Below, piece after piece: positions 1-9,475 of a stretch of 64,000 nucleotides of DNA. This DNA is from Bradyrhizobium sp. JYMT SZCCT0180 (GTDB taxonomy: Bacteria > Pseudomonadota > Alphaproteobacteria > Rhizobiales > Xanthobacteraceae). Location of the stretch: assembly GCF_018130165.1 (NCBI RefSeq), contig NZ_JAFCLZ010000024.1:62001-126000 (forward strand), given 5' to 3'. How positions within the stretch are numbered: the first letter of the stretch is position 1; every line of letters starts with the position of its first letter. Under the pieces are notes generated by a model. It saw only the letters and a program-made list of their open reading frames with translations. It made no database searches and was not told the origin of the DNA. A program made the position numbers and the translations under genes.

Positions 1-1629
1 CGGCAGGCGCTGCAGCGCGCCTATTCGACGTTTGCAAAGGCAGTCCCCTCGCTCAAGATCATGCTGACGACGTATTTCGGCGAGATCGGCGACAACCTGG
101 CGACCGCGTTGGCCCTCCCCGTTGCCGGGCTCCATCTCGATCTCGTTCGCGCCCCGGACCAGTTGAAGAATGTCATCGCCGGCGCCCCGAAAAATCTGAT
201 CATCTCGCTCGGCGCCATCGATGGACGCAACATCTGGCGGGCGAATCTATCCGCCACGCTTGAACGGCTCAAACCGACGATCGCCGAGCTTGGACCCGGC
301 CGGGTCCAGATCGCGCCGTCATGCTCGCTGCTCCACGTCCCGATTGACCTCGAACTGGAAACCGATTTCGATGCCGACGTGAAAAGCTGGCTTGCGTTCT
401 CGGTGCAGAAGATCAGGGAACTTGCCGTGCTCGGCCAGGCGCTCGCCGGCAACCGCGACAAGGTCGCCGACGCGCTGGCCGCGTCGGAAGCGGCAGCCGT
501 CGCCCGCGAGACATCGCCGAAGATTCACAATGCGAGCGTTGCCAAGCGCATGGCCGCGATCGACGAAAAGATGCGGCAACGTAACAACGTTTTCGCCGAA
601 CGGGCCTCCGTACAGCGATCGCGGTTCGGATTGCCGTCATTTCCCACCACCACGATCGGCTCCTTTCCCCAAACAGCCGAGGTTCGCAATGCGCGGGCGG
701 CGCACGGCAAGGGGGCGATGAGCGACGCGCAATACGAGCAGTTCCTGAAGGAGGAAACGGCGCGCGCCGTTCGCTGGCAGGAAGAGATCGGACTGGATGT
801 CCTCGTGCATGGCGAGTTCGAACGTAACGACATGGTGCAGTATTTCGGCGAGCAATTGTCAGGCTTCACCTTTACCAAGCATGGCTGGGTGCAGTCCTAC
901 GGTTCGCGTTACGTCCGCCCGCCGATCCTGTTTGGTGACGTGTCCCGTCCCGAGCCCATGACAGTCGAGTGGTGGCGCTACGCGCAGTCCCTGACCAAAA
1001 AGCCGATGAAGGCGATGCTCACCGGACCGGTGACCATCCTGAACTGGTCGTTTGTGCGCAACGACATCCCGCGCAGCCAGACCTGCCGGCAGATCGCACT
1101 CGCGATCAGGGACGAAGTCACCGACCTCGAAAAGGCCGGGGCGAAAATGATCCAGATCGACGAGGCGGCCTTGCGTGAGGGTTTGCCGTTGAGGAAGTCG
1201 CAATGGAACACTTACCTCGACTGGGCCGTGGAAAGCTTCCGCATCTGCTCGACTGGCGTTGCCGACGGGACCCAGATCCACACTCACATGTGCTACTCGG
1301 AGTTCAACGACATCATCGACGCGATCGGCGCCATGGATGCGGACGTGATTTCGATCGAAACGTCGCGCTCCAAGATGGAATTGCTCGACGCCTTCAAGAC
1401 CTACAAGTATCCCAACGAGATCGGCCCCGGCGTCTATGACATCCACTCGCCTCGCGTTCCGGAAGTCAGCGAGATGGCGGAATTGCTCTCGCTGGCGCGC
1501 AAGCGACTGACGGACGCGCAGCTCTGGATCAATCCGGATTGCGGATTGAAGACCCGGAAATGGGAAGAAGTGCGGCCGGCTCTGGTCAACATGGTTGCCG
1601 CGGCGCGCGAAATGAGGACTGCATCTTAA
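1..1629 (+). CDS. metE: Cobalamin-independent methionine synthase, C-terminal part (5' end outside window)
   Basis: The frame is open from the first base, so the N-terminus lies outside the window; 542 codons remain. MetE transfers the methyl group of 5-methyltetrahydropteroyl-triglutamate to homocysteine in the cytoplasm, the last step of methionine synthesis. The zinc and homocysteine site is visible: the HTHMCYSEF segment supplies His and Cys, ETSRSK supplies Glu, and NPDCGLKTR supplies the second Cys. The segment [12 protein letters not shown] opens the catalytic C-terminal barrel, and the remainder upstream belongs to the N-terminal barrel. The C-terminus [12 protein letters not shown] is normal. 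A strong hairpin follows the stop, so transcription probably ends here. Confidence 0.96.
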   Translation, partial: RQALQRAYSTFAKAVPSLKIMLTTYFGEIGDNLATALALPVAGLHLDLVRAPDQLKNVIAGAPKNLIISLGAIDGRNIWRANLSATLERLKPTIAELGPGRVQIAPSCSLLHVPIDLELETDFDADVKSWLAFSVQKIRELAVLGQALAGNRDKVADALAASEAAAVARETSPKIHNASVAKRMAAIDEKMRQRNNVFAERASVQRSRFGLPSFPTTTIGSFPQTAEVRNARAAHGKGAMSDAQYEQFLKEETARAVRWQEEIGLDVLVHGEFERNDMVQYFGEQLSGFTFTKHGWVQSYGSRYVRPPILFGDVSRPEPMTVEWWRYAQSLTKKPMKAMLTGPVTILNWSFVRNDIPRSQTCRQIALAIRDEVTDLEKAGAKMIQIDEAALREGLPLRKSQWNTYLDWAVESFRICSTGVADGTQIHTHMCYSEFNDIIDAIGAMDADVISIETSRSKMELLDAFKTYKYPNEIGPGVYDIHSPRVPEVSEMAELLSLARKRLTDAQLWINPDCGLKTRKWEEVRPALVNMVAAAREMRTAS

Positions 1630-1637
1630 CGAGATAC

Positions 1638-1670
1638 GGAGCGCGCGGACTTGCCGCGCGCTCCGCTTTT
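1638..1670 (+). terminator. Rho-independent terminator after metE
   Basis: A perfect 11-bp stem (GGAGCGCGCGG / CCGCGCGCTCC) with a 5-base loop begins 8 bases after the metE stop and is followed by GCTTTT. The T-run is short, but the stem is very stable. Confidence 0.8.
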
Positions 1671-1684
1671 CAGTGAGGTCGAGG

Positions 1685-1882
1685 ATGCGATTCTGGATCG
1701 AATGCACGAGATTTGAAACCGGGCAGGCCACCCACATCAACATCGCGCTGGTCGGCAGCATGTGGCGCGACGGCGAGCGCACCGTGCTCGCCTTCGTCGG
1801 CGGCGACGGCCAGCGCATCGAGGTCACCGAGACGCCGGAAGAGATCATGGCGCTGCATCTCGGACCGCCGGCAAAGGCGTAA
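1685..1882 (+). CDS. Small hypothetical protein (65 aa)
   Basis: I do not recognise a named family. The product begins MRFWIECTRFETG and continues through a segment rich in beta-branched residues (INIALVGSMW, RTVLAFVGG), then an acidic EVTETPEEIM. It looks like a compact soluble beta-rich protein with no signal peptide or membrane segment. The ATG at 1685 is chosen; an in-frame GTG at 1673 would add four residues and lies right after the metE terminator. It ends only 6 bases before the Rieske oxygenase start, so the two may be co-transcribed. Good codon use and tight packing support a real gene. Confidence 0.6.
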   Translation: MRFWIECTRFETGQATHINIALVGSMWRDGERTVLAFVGGDGQRIEVTETPEEIMALHLGPPAKA

Positions 1883-1888
1883 CACGCG

Positions 1889-2974
1889 ATGACGGTGAGG
1901 CCGGATAATGCCTGGTCGGAAGCTTCCGTCGACCTTCGCAAGGTCGGGGCGCATCCGGATCACTGGTACCCGCTCGCGTGGTCGCACGAGGTGAAGTCCG
2001 GCCAGACTTTCGCGGCACGGTTCGCGGGCGAACCGATCGTGCTGGTGCGCCCGAAGGAGGGCGCGATCTTCGCGCTTGAGGACCGCTGCGCGCACCGCCA
2101 GGTGCCGCTGTCGAAGGGAACGGTCGATGGCTGCACCCTGCGCTGCGTCTATCACGGCTGGCGCTACGACGCGTCGGGCGACTGCGTCGACGTCCCCTAT
2201 CTCGGCAAGGGCAAGCGGCCGAACGGCGTCCGCCGTTATCCCTGCTTCGAACGCGACGGGTTGATCTTCGTATGGCCCGGCACCGGGCCTGCCGCCGCCC
2301 CCTTGCCGCAGATCGGCGCAGCCGCTGATACCGCCTACAAGACCCGGCGGTTCGGCAAGCTCGTCGCCTGCCACTACACTTTCATGCATGAGAACCTGAT
2401 GGACATGAACCATCAGTTCCTGCACCGGCGCACCACCGGAAAAGTCGTGCCGCGCTATCTCGGCAGCCGCGCCGGCGAACGCTGGATGGAGGTCGATTAC
2501 AGCTTTGCCCGGCCTGGCGAGAAGCCACCCCTTGGCGAGGCCGTCATCGTCGGCCGCCTGCGCGGCCGCGCCGGCACGGCGCGCGACCTGATGACGGTGC
2601 GCACCGAATATCCCTACCAGACCCTGCAGATGTGGACGAAGGGCGACGCGCCGGTTCTCAGCGTATGGCTCGGCTACACGCCCATCGATGCCGCGCAGCG
2701 CCGTAACCGGACCTTCGTGGTGCTGTCGGTGCGCAAACCCAGAATTCCCGGCATCCTCGATCTCGGCTGGCCGGTGCTGGCCTGGTTCACCAACCGGGTC
2801 TTTGCGGAGGATTGCGAGATCGTCGAGATGGAACAGGCCGCCCATGACGCGCAAGGCGCCGACTGGAACAGGGAAGTGTTTCCGCCGATCCATGCGCTGC
2901 GAAAATTGTTACGGGCGTGCGGGGAGCCGGGAAATAGCCCGGATGGAGCGCCGCGGAATCCGGGAAGCACGTGA
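1889..2974 (+). CDS. Rieske [2Fe-2S] aromatic-ring oxygenase alpha subunit, VanA-like
   Basis: The 361-aa protein has the Rieske cluster ligands C67-x-H69 and C86-x2-H89 (CAH...CVYH). The mononuclear iron site follows: N169, D172, H175 and H179 in ENLMDMNHQFLH. This layout matches vanillate O-demethylase and related single-component-oxygenase alpha subunits, which need a separate ferredoxin reductase; none is encoded nearby, so the electron donor must come from elsewhere. The substrate cannot be told from sequence. The last dozen residues (SPDGAPRNPGST) are encoded by a dispersed repeat starting near 2937, so the original C-terminus has probably been replaced. The gene may be co-transcribed with the small upstream gene. 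Confidence 0.9.
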   Translation: MTVRPDNAWSEASVDLRKVGAHPDHWYPLAWSHEVKSGQTFAARFAGEPIVLVRPKEGAIFALEDRCAHRQVPLSKGTVDGCTLRCVYHGWRYDASGDCVDVPYLGKGKRPNGVRRYPCFERDGLIFVWPGTGPAAAPLPQIGAAADTAYKTRRFGKLVACHYTFMHENLMDMNHQFLHRRTTGKVVPRYLGSRAGERWMEVDYSFARPGEKPPLGEAVIVGRLRGRAGTARDLMTVRTEYPYQTLQMWTKGDAPVLSVWLGYTPIDAAQRRNRTFVVLSVRKPRIPGILDLGWPVLAWFTNRVFAEDCEIVEMEQAAHDAQGADWNREVFPPIHALRKLLRACGEPGNSPDGAPRNPGST

Positions 2975-3015
2975 CGCAGCGGCATACCCCGGATTTCGCT
3001 TCCCTGCATCCGGGC
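2937..3015. repeat. Dispersed palindromic repeat overlapping the Rieske gene 3' end
   Basis: GCCCGGATGGAGCG at the left end and GCATCCGGGC at the right end form the outer arms. Inside, GCGGAATCCGGG and CCCCGGATTTCGC form inner arms around a CACGTGACGCAGCGGCAT core. It resembles the other CCGG-rich intergenic palindromes in this window. It supplies the stop codon and last residues of the upstream oxygenase gene. Confidence 0.6.
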
Positions 3016-3081
3016 GACAGCCTGCGCCTCCCCATCCGGTCTTGCCGTCAAGGCGCATGATCCGGGCCAGGGCATCGCCAT

Positions 3082-3110
3082 AAAAAAACGCGGCGTCACC
3101 GCCGCGTTTT
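3082..3110 (-). terminator. Rho-independent terminator of ftsH
   Basis: Perfect 11-bp stem AAAACGCGGCG / CGCCGCGTTTT with a 4-base loop; read on the minus strand it ends in seven T residues. It lies 22 bases beyond the ftsH stop. Being symmetric, it could also stop plus-strand transcripts. Confidence 0.85.
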
Positions 3111-3131
3111 CTATTCCAGGTGCAAACCTAC

Positions 3132-5054
<1,923 letters not shown>

Positions 5055-5156
5055 CGATCTTCCTTCGTGGCCGCGCGGATCGCGGCCTTATGTCCTTGGC
5101 AGTAAACCTTGGGTCGTCCTAGAGCAGTCAGGCGAGAATCCCCGGAGCACTGCATA

Positions 5157-5187
5157 CAATCTAGGTGGCGCCCGGGTCGATGCCAAG
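5157..5187 (-). promoter_or_regulatory. Candidate sigma-32 (RpoH) promoter for ftsH
   Basis: On the minus strand CTTGGC (5182-5187) is separated by 16 bases from CCTAGATTG (5157-5165), resembling the alphaproteobacterial heat-shock pattern CTTG...CCTATnT. FtsH is a usual RpoH target in this class. The -10 match is imperfect, so this is a suggestion. A GGCCGCG-CGGAT-CGCGGCC hairpin (about 5069-5087) lies in the presumed 5' leader. Confidence 0.35.
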
Positions 5188-5320
5188 GGAACCACGCAGG
5201 ACTATTTAGCGCATCTTAACGGGATTCCCGGTCAAATAATGGCGTAAAAATCAGCGTTTTTCGGGGGTGGTTAAGACTCCGCGCCGGTTTATGACGGGAT
5301 ATCGAGGTTTGGGCTTGCTC

Positions 5321-6349
5321 TCATCCCGGCCTGCGACGACGCGGGGGAGCCGGCTCGACGTGAATTCGACCTCCAATCAGGCTGATTGCGGCGCCCGCGA
5401 GGGTCTGTTTCAGTCTCGGCTGGCCTTCCGATACCGCCCGATCCAGCACCGCCAGCAGGACCTCGACCTTGCCGAGTTCCGCAGGCCCCTCGTGACCGAC
5501 GCGGTCGATGGCCCGCATCAGCAGCCGAAGCCGGATTTCCTCCGGCAGACCGGCAAAGGCTGACGCATCGAAGCCAAAGCGCGCGGCGTCATGGCGATCC
5601 CTCAGCGCCAGATAGCGCTCGGCGCCATCGACCAGCACTTCCAGCGCGGCATTGGCCCGCGCCAGCCGCGACGCCAGCCGCGCCAGGTTTCTGGCATCGC
5701 CGCCCTCTTCCGCCAGCGCCGGCATCAGCGCGCGTAAGCGAGGCCGCGTGTAATTGACGTCGCGATTGGTCGGATCATCGGCGAAGGCGATCCTGGCCTT
5801 GTTCAATGTCGCGATCAGTTGCGATTTCGGGACATCCAGCAACGGCCGCGCCAGCCATACGCCATCGCGTTCGCTCTGGCGCGCCATCGCCGCCAGCCCG
5901 GCGATGCCGCTGCCGCGCAGCATCCGCATCAACAATGTCTCGGCCTGGTCATCGCGGGTGTGCGCGGTGAGGATATGGGTCGCACCATCAGCGCGTGCTG
6001 CCTGCGCCAGCAGGCGATAGCGCGCCGCCCGCGCCGCAGCCGGCACGCCCGTGTTCGGCTTGGCGCCATGCCAGCGCAGCGTGCGGTGGGGCAGATCGAG
6101 ATGCCTGGCGAGCTTTTTGACGTCACGCGCCTCACGCGCGGCTTCATGCCGCAAGCCATGATCGACGGTCACCGCGATCAATCGCGGCCCGCGCTTCAGG
6201 GCACGGCGCCAGCGCGCCGCGAGCCACATCAGGGCGATGGAATCAGGTCCGCCGGAAACGGCGAGCACGATCGCGGGCGCAGCCTTCCAGTCCGCGAACA
6301 GAAGTTTCGCCTGGTTCGCCGTGATCGCGGAATGGTCGTCCTCTGCCAT
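5321..6349 (-). CDS. tilS: tRNA(Ile)-lysidine synthetase TilS
   Basis: This 342-aa ATP pyrophosphatase attaches lysine to C34 of the CAU-anticodon tRNA-Ile so that it reads AUA. The PP-loop SGGPDS is at residues 32-37, followed by the family segment VTVDHGLRHEAAREA and the HTRDDQAET motif. The C-terminal part is short relative to the E. coli enzyme, as is common in alphaproteobacteria. It lies between cpoB and ftsH, the usual position of tilS in the alphaproteobacterial tol-pal cluster. The last codons run into a GC-rich PPRRRRPG tail. Confidence 0.95.
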   Translation of the reverse strand: MAEDDHSAITANQAKLLFADWKAAPAIVLAVSGGPDSIALMWLAARWRRALKRGPRLIAVTVDHGLRHEAAREARDVKKLARHLDLPHRTLRWHGAKPNTGVPAAARAARYRLLAQAARADGATHILTAHTRDDQAETLLMRMLRGSGIAGLAAMARQSERDGVWLARPLLDVPKSQLIATLNKARIAFADDPTNRDVNYTRPRLRALMPALAEEGGDARNLARLASRLARANAALEVLVDGAERYLALRDRHDAARFGFDASAFAGLPEEIRLRLLMRAIDRVGHEGPAELGKVEVLLAVLDRAVSEGQPRLKQTLAGAAISLIGGRIHVEPAPPRRRRPG

Positions 6350-6382
6350 GGGCCGACCATAGCGTTTTCAAGCGAGGGCTGT

Positions 6383-6399
6383 CCCGCATTCGATGCGGG
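6383..6399 (-). terminator. Hairpin between cpoB and tilS
   Basis: CCCGCAT-TCG-ATGCGGG forms a perfect 7-bp stem in the 71-base gap between the cpoB stop and the tilS start. There is no T-run, so it may attenuate or protect mRNA rather than terminate. Similar arms recur inside the repeat at 32688. Confidence 0.4.
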
Positions 6400-6420
6400 T
6401 CAGGCCGAACGAGCGAAAGC

Positions 6421-7569
6421 TCAGCACTTCACCCGCTTCTGCTCGCGGTCGACGGCGGCCTTCACGCCGGCCGAGGCGCGCGGATATTTCCGTGTCACTT
6501 CGCCGAGCGCGGCGCAGGCCGCTTCCTTCTCCTTCAGCGCCGCCAGCGACTGGCCGAGCCGCAGCAGCGAGTCCGGCGCCTTTGCGGACGTGTCGAACTT
6601 GGTGGTCACGCCGAGAAAGGCCTCGGCGGCGTCGCGGTATTGCTGGCGCTGGAAGTAGCTTTCGCCGAGCCAGTATTGCGAATCCGCGATCAGGGGATCG
6701 CTCGGATATTTTTGCGCGAAGTTCTTCATGGTCTCTTCGGCGAGCGCATAATCCTTGCGCTGCATGTATCCGATGCCGAGATCGAACTCGTCCTTCGGCG
6801 TGGCCGAAGGCGGCAGCGTCGTCAGCGCGGCGCTGGCGCCGGGCGCACGCACGGGCGGCGGCGCGCCGCCGGGATCGCGCGGGCTGGTCGTCGCGAGATC
6901 GAGCGGCTCGCCCCGTCCGCGGCCGCCGGGAGCGCCGACCGGGGCCTCGTTGGGCATTGGCATCTGACCGCCACCGAGCGCGCGCGGTGCGCCGGGAGCG
7001 TTTGGATTCTGACTGGGATCGAAGGCGTCGCCGCGGCGACGGCCGGTCGCCGGCGCTGCGGCCTGCTCCTGCATGATCGGCGGCGGCGCCGCGATCTGCG
7101 GCTGCTCATAGGTCGGCTGCGCCTGCGGATAACCTTGCTGTCCCTGACCCTGCTGCCCCTGCGGATAATTCTGCTGCCCTTGCGGATAGCCCTGCTGCAC
7201 CTGGGGTTGCCGCGCCGGCGGATAGGCCTGGACCGGGGGCGGCACCGCGGCCACGCTGGGCTGGGCCGCCGGGGGCTGACCGGCAGGGGCTACGGCCGCA
7301 CCACCACCGAGCTGCCGCAGGCGCTCCTCGAGCTGGCGGTTGCGATATTGCAGTTCCTCGTTCTGGCCGGTGAGCTGCCGCAGCTGGTTCTCGAGCCGCT
7401 GGATCCGCATATCCGCATCGGCGTCGTCGGATTGCGCCTGGACCGGCGGGGAGCCTTGCGGAGAAGAGGACCACGGGAACGATATCTGTGCGAAAGAGGC
7501 CTGCGAAGACAAGGAGAGCATCGCGGCAATCGCCGCGGCGCTGATCGCATTGAGAAACCTGAATGACAT
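6421..7569 (-). CDS. cpoB: Cell-division coordinator CpoB (YbgF) of the Tol-Pal system
   Basis: The 382-aa periplasmic protein starts at MSFRFLNAIS, giving a clean signal peptide ending near SQASFAQ. The frame is open 55 codons further upstream, but that part has no ribosome site and is rejected. A trimerising coiled coil (DADMRIQRLENQLRQL onward) is followed by a long Pro/Gln/Gly linker with YPQGQQ-type repeats, then a C-terminal TPR domain (FDLGIGYMQRKDYALAEETM, ADSQYWLGESYFQRQQYRDA, PDSLLRLGQSLAALK). CpoB binds TolA and PBP1B and couples outer-membrane constriction to septal peptidoglycan synthesis. It follows pal, its conserved position. Confidence 0.95.
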   Translation of the reverse strand: MSFRFLNAISAAAIAAMLSLSSQASFAQISFPWSSSPQGSPPVQAQSDDADADMRIQRLENQLRQLTGQNEELQYRNRQLEERLRQLGGGAAVAPAGQPPAAQPSVAAVPPPVQAYPPARQPQVQQGYPQGQQNYPQGQQGQGQQGYPQAQPTYEQPQIAAPPPIMQEQAAAPATGRRRGDAFDPSQNPNAPGAPRALGGGQMPMPNEAPVGAPGGRGRGEPLDLATTSPRDPGGAPPPVRAPGASAALTTLPPSATPKDEFDLGIGYMQRKDYALAEETMKNFAQKYPSDPLIADSQYWLGESYFQRQQYRDAAEAFLGVTTKFDTSAKAPDSLLRLGQSLAALKEKEAACAALGEVTRKYPRASAGVKAAVDREQKRVKC

Positions 7570-7752
7570 TTTGCCCTGACGACGAAAATTCGGCGTGACA
7601 TCGAAAGCCGAACACATTGAGAGAGGGAGTACGCCAGAATTGTGACTGGCGTTTCCGAATCCGGAACCCGGATTTCGGTATGGTTTAGTATCAGCTTCAA
7701 AACAAGCAAGCGGCTTGGTCGGCGGGCCGTTCATCTAACCGATGCCGCCCCG

Positions 7753-7790
7753 CACAAAATAAAACCGGCGCCAGAAGGCGCCGGTTTCGA
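7753..7790 (-). terminator. Terminator after pal
   Basis: AAACCGGCGCC (7762-7772) and GGCGCCGGTTT (7777-7787) form a perfect 11-bp stem with a 4-base loop. On the minus strand it continues TTTTATTTT. It separates pal from cpoB, so cpoB must have its own promoter or depend on read-through. Confidence 0.85.
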
Positions 7791-7812
7791 AATTCCGGGA
7801 AGACGCGAAGTC

Positions 7813-8304
7813 TCAGGCGCCGGCGTTCAGCACCGTGACCGCGCGGCGGTTCTGCGACCAGCAGGAGATGTCGTTACACACGGCGACCGGGCGCTCCTTG
7901 CCGTAGGAGATCGTGCGCATGCGGTTCGGATCGACGCCACGCGAGGCGAGATAGCTCCGTACCGACTGGGCGCGCCGTGCACCGAGCGCGATGTTGTATT
8001 CGCGGGTGCCGCGCTCGTCCGCATGACCTTCGATGGTGAAGGAATAGCGGTTGTAGGTCTGCAACCACTGCGCCTGCTTTTCCAGGGTCGCGATCGCCTG
8101 CGGGCTGAGCTCGGTCTGGTCGCTCTCGAAGAACACGCGGTCGCCGACATTGACCACGAAGTCCTGCTGGCTGCCCGGGGTCGCCGCACTCGCCATCGCC
8201 CCCTCGGCGCCGACGTTCTTGTTGGCGCAAGCGCCCATCGACAGGGCCACCGCGAGTACCGCGGCCAGTTTCAATCCCTGGAGGATGCGCATCTGATGTT
8301 TCAT
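7813..8304 (-). CDS. pal: Peptidoglycan-associated lipoprotein Pal
   Basis: The 163-aa precursor starts MKHQMRILQG with GGAGG 7 bases upstream. The lipobox is LSMGAC, so the mature protein begins at a lipidated Cys in the outer membrane. The OmpA-like domain carries DRVFFESDQTEL and the peptidoglycan-binding GHADERGTREYN motif, followed by the typical RTISYGKERP. Pal binds peptidoglycan and TolB. It is normally directly downstream of tolB; here a 3.7-kb interval holding two other genes intervenes, so pal probably has its own promoter in the 290-base region upstream, where I see no clear consensus. Confidence 0.97.
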   Translation of the reverse strand: MKHQMRILQGLKLAAVLAVALSMGACANKNVGAEGAMASAATPGSQQDFVVNVGDRVFFESDQTELSPQAIATLEKQAQWLQTYNRYSFTIEGHADERGTREYNIALGARRAQSVRSYLASRGVDPNRMRTISYGKERPVAVCNDISCWSQNRRAVTVLNAGA

Positions 8305-8594
8305 TCCGGAGCCTCCACGCTCACGTTTTCCGACTGTTATCCGGTCTACAGGGCGATGGTTAAGCGAACGTTCCGTCAACCTTGATGGAACCTTGCCAGA
8401 CCCGATCAAATGCCGACAAACCGTGAAAAGCGCCCACGATGGTTAATGGTTTGTAAATGTGGCGCGACGGTGAAGGCAAGCGGGCTGAGGCCGGAATCAT
8501 CGTTTTGGGCGCCCGGCACAATGCGGTTGTGCACCGATTGGGCAGCCCTTCTGCCGCCGGACAGCAAATTCCTGCTGATTCCGGCCCGGCCGCT

Positions 8595-9329
8595 TCAGGA
8601 ACTGGGAACGATCGAGGCTCGCTCGAAGGTCGATATTTCGGCTTCCTGGAAGGCGTGAGGCGCACGCTGGAACAGCATCCGCCGCTCGAATGCGCTTGAA
8701 CGCATGATGGGAAACCGGGTCATGACGTGTTCCCGCACGGCGCGGAAGTCGGACGCCATCAATGCCACCTTGGCCAATGCGTTCGGAAACTGGCGCGGGT
8801 CGGCGATGGTCTCGTTAAGAAAGACCCGGCGATAAAACGACTGGTGCGCGGGGCGAACGAGCGCGAGCCCGGTATCGGCGTTGAAATACTCGCATGCCAG
8901 ATAGGCCAGCCGCACTGTCAAATAAGGAAGCTCCGGGAAACGCTGGGCTTTATCCGGATCTGCAACGAAACGAGCCGGATCGATGAAAACTTCGCCGCGG
9001 TCGAGGCGCGGGTGAAGAACATCGCCGAACAAATCGGTGGTGCAGGACATCCGCTGGTCGGACGTCAGGACGTGGAGACGGATCGAGCTGTAAAGTTCAC
9101 CGTCGACATAGATTCCGAACGTCCAGGCATTGGGCGCATCGTCGTAGCGATCACTGTAGCGCTCGGTTCCTGACGGCGGAATTAAATTGCCGTGCGTATA
9201 GGCCCTGTAGCGCATCAAATAGAGCTGATCTTTCGCCTCAGGCGTTTCGATGGGCCGGTAATCGACGCGGTCAAACAGCGCGCCTCCCCGCACAGCAAAC
9301 GAAGCGCGCGGTTCGGCTCCGGATTTCAT
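8595..9329 (-). CDS. FeeM-like N-acyl amino acid synthase / autoinducer-synthase-fold acyltransferase
   Basis: The sequence matches the pattern of FeeM-type long-chain N-acyl amino acid synthases, which share the LuxI/GNAT fold and use acyl-ACP as donor: LYLMRYRAY near the start, then GIYVDGELYSSIRLHV, EVFIDPARFVAD and LPYLTVRLAYLACEYFNADTGL. No signal peptide or membrane span is seen. The chosen ATG at 9329 has GGAG six bases upstream and gives 244 aa; ATG 9341 and TTG 9350 are possible alternatives. It is downstream of the GGDEF-EAL gene on the same strand with a 146-base gap, and both sit between tolB and pal. The acyl acceptor cannot be predicted. Confidence 0.7.
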   Translation of the reverse strand: MKSGAEPRASFAVRGGALFDRVDYRPIETPEAKDQLYLMRYRAYTHGNLIPPSGTERYSDRYDDAPNAWTFGIYVDGELYSSIRLHVLTSDQRMSCTTDLFGDVLHPRLDRGEVFIDPARFVADPDKAQRFPELPYLTVRLAYLACEYFNADTGLALVRPAHQSFYRRVFLNETIADPRQFPNALAKVALMASDFRAVREHVMTRFPIMRSSAFERRMLFQRAPHAFQEAEISTFERASIVPSS

Positions 9330-9475
9330 CTCGTACTCCATCACTTCCAAACAACCTCAGCGAGTACGAAAAACTTAACAGCTCCTTAACAAAATTGCAA
9401 AGCTATCGACACGTTAGGGTTAACCTTTGCGGCCTTCGCGCCCGTAAAATTACGGAGCAATTACGGGAAGTTGTA

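Noticed and set aside
7570-7734. N-terminal extension of CpoB
   Set aside because: The upstream codons lack a ribosome site and would bury the signal peptide.
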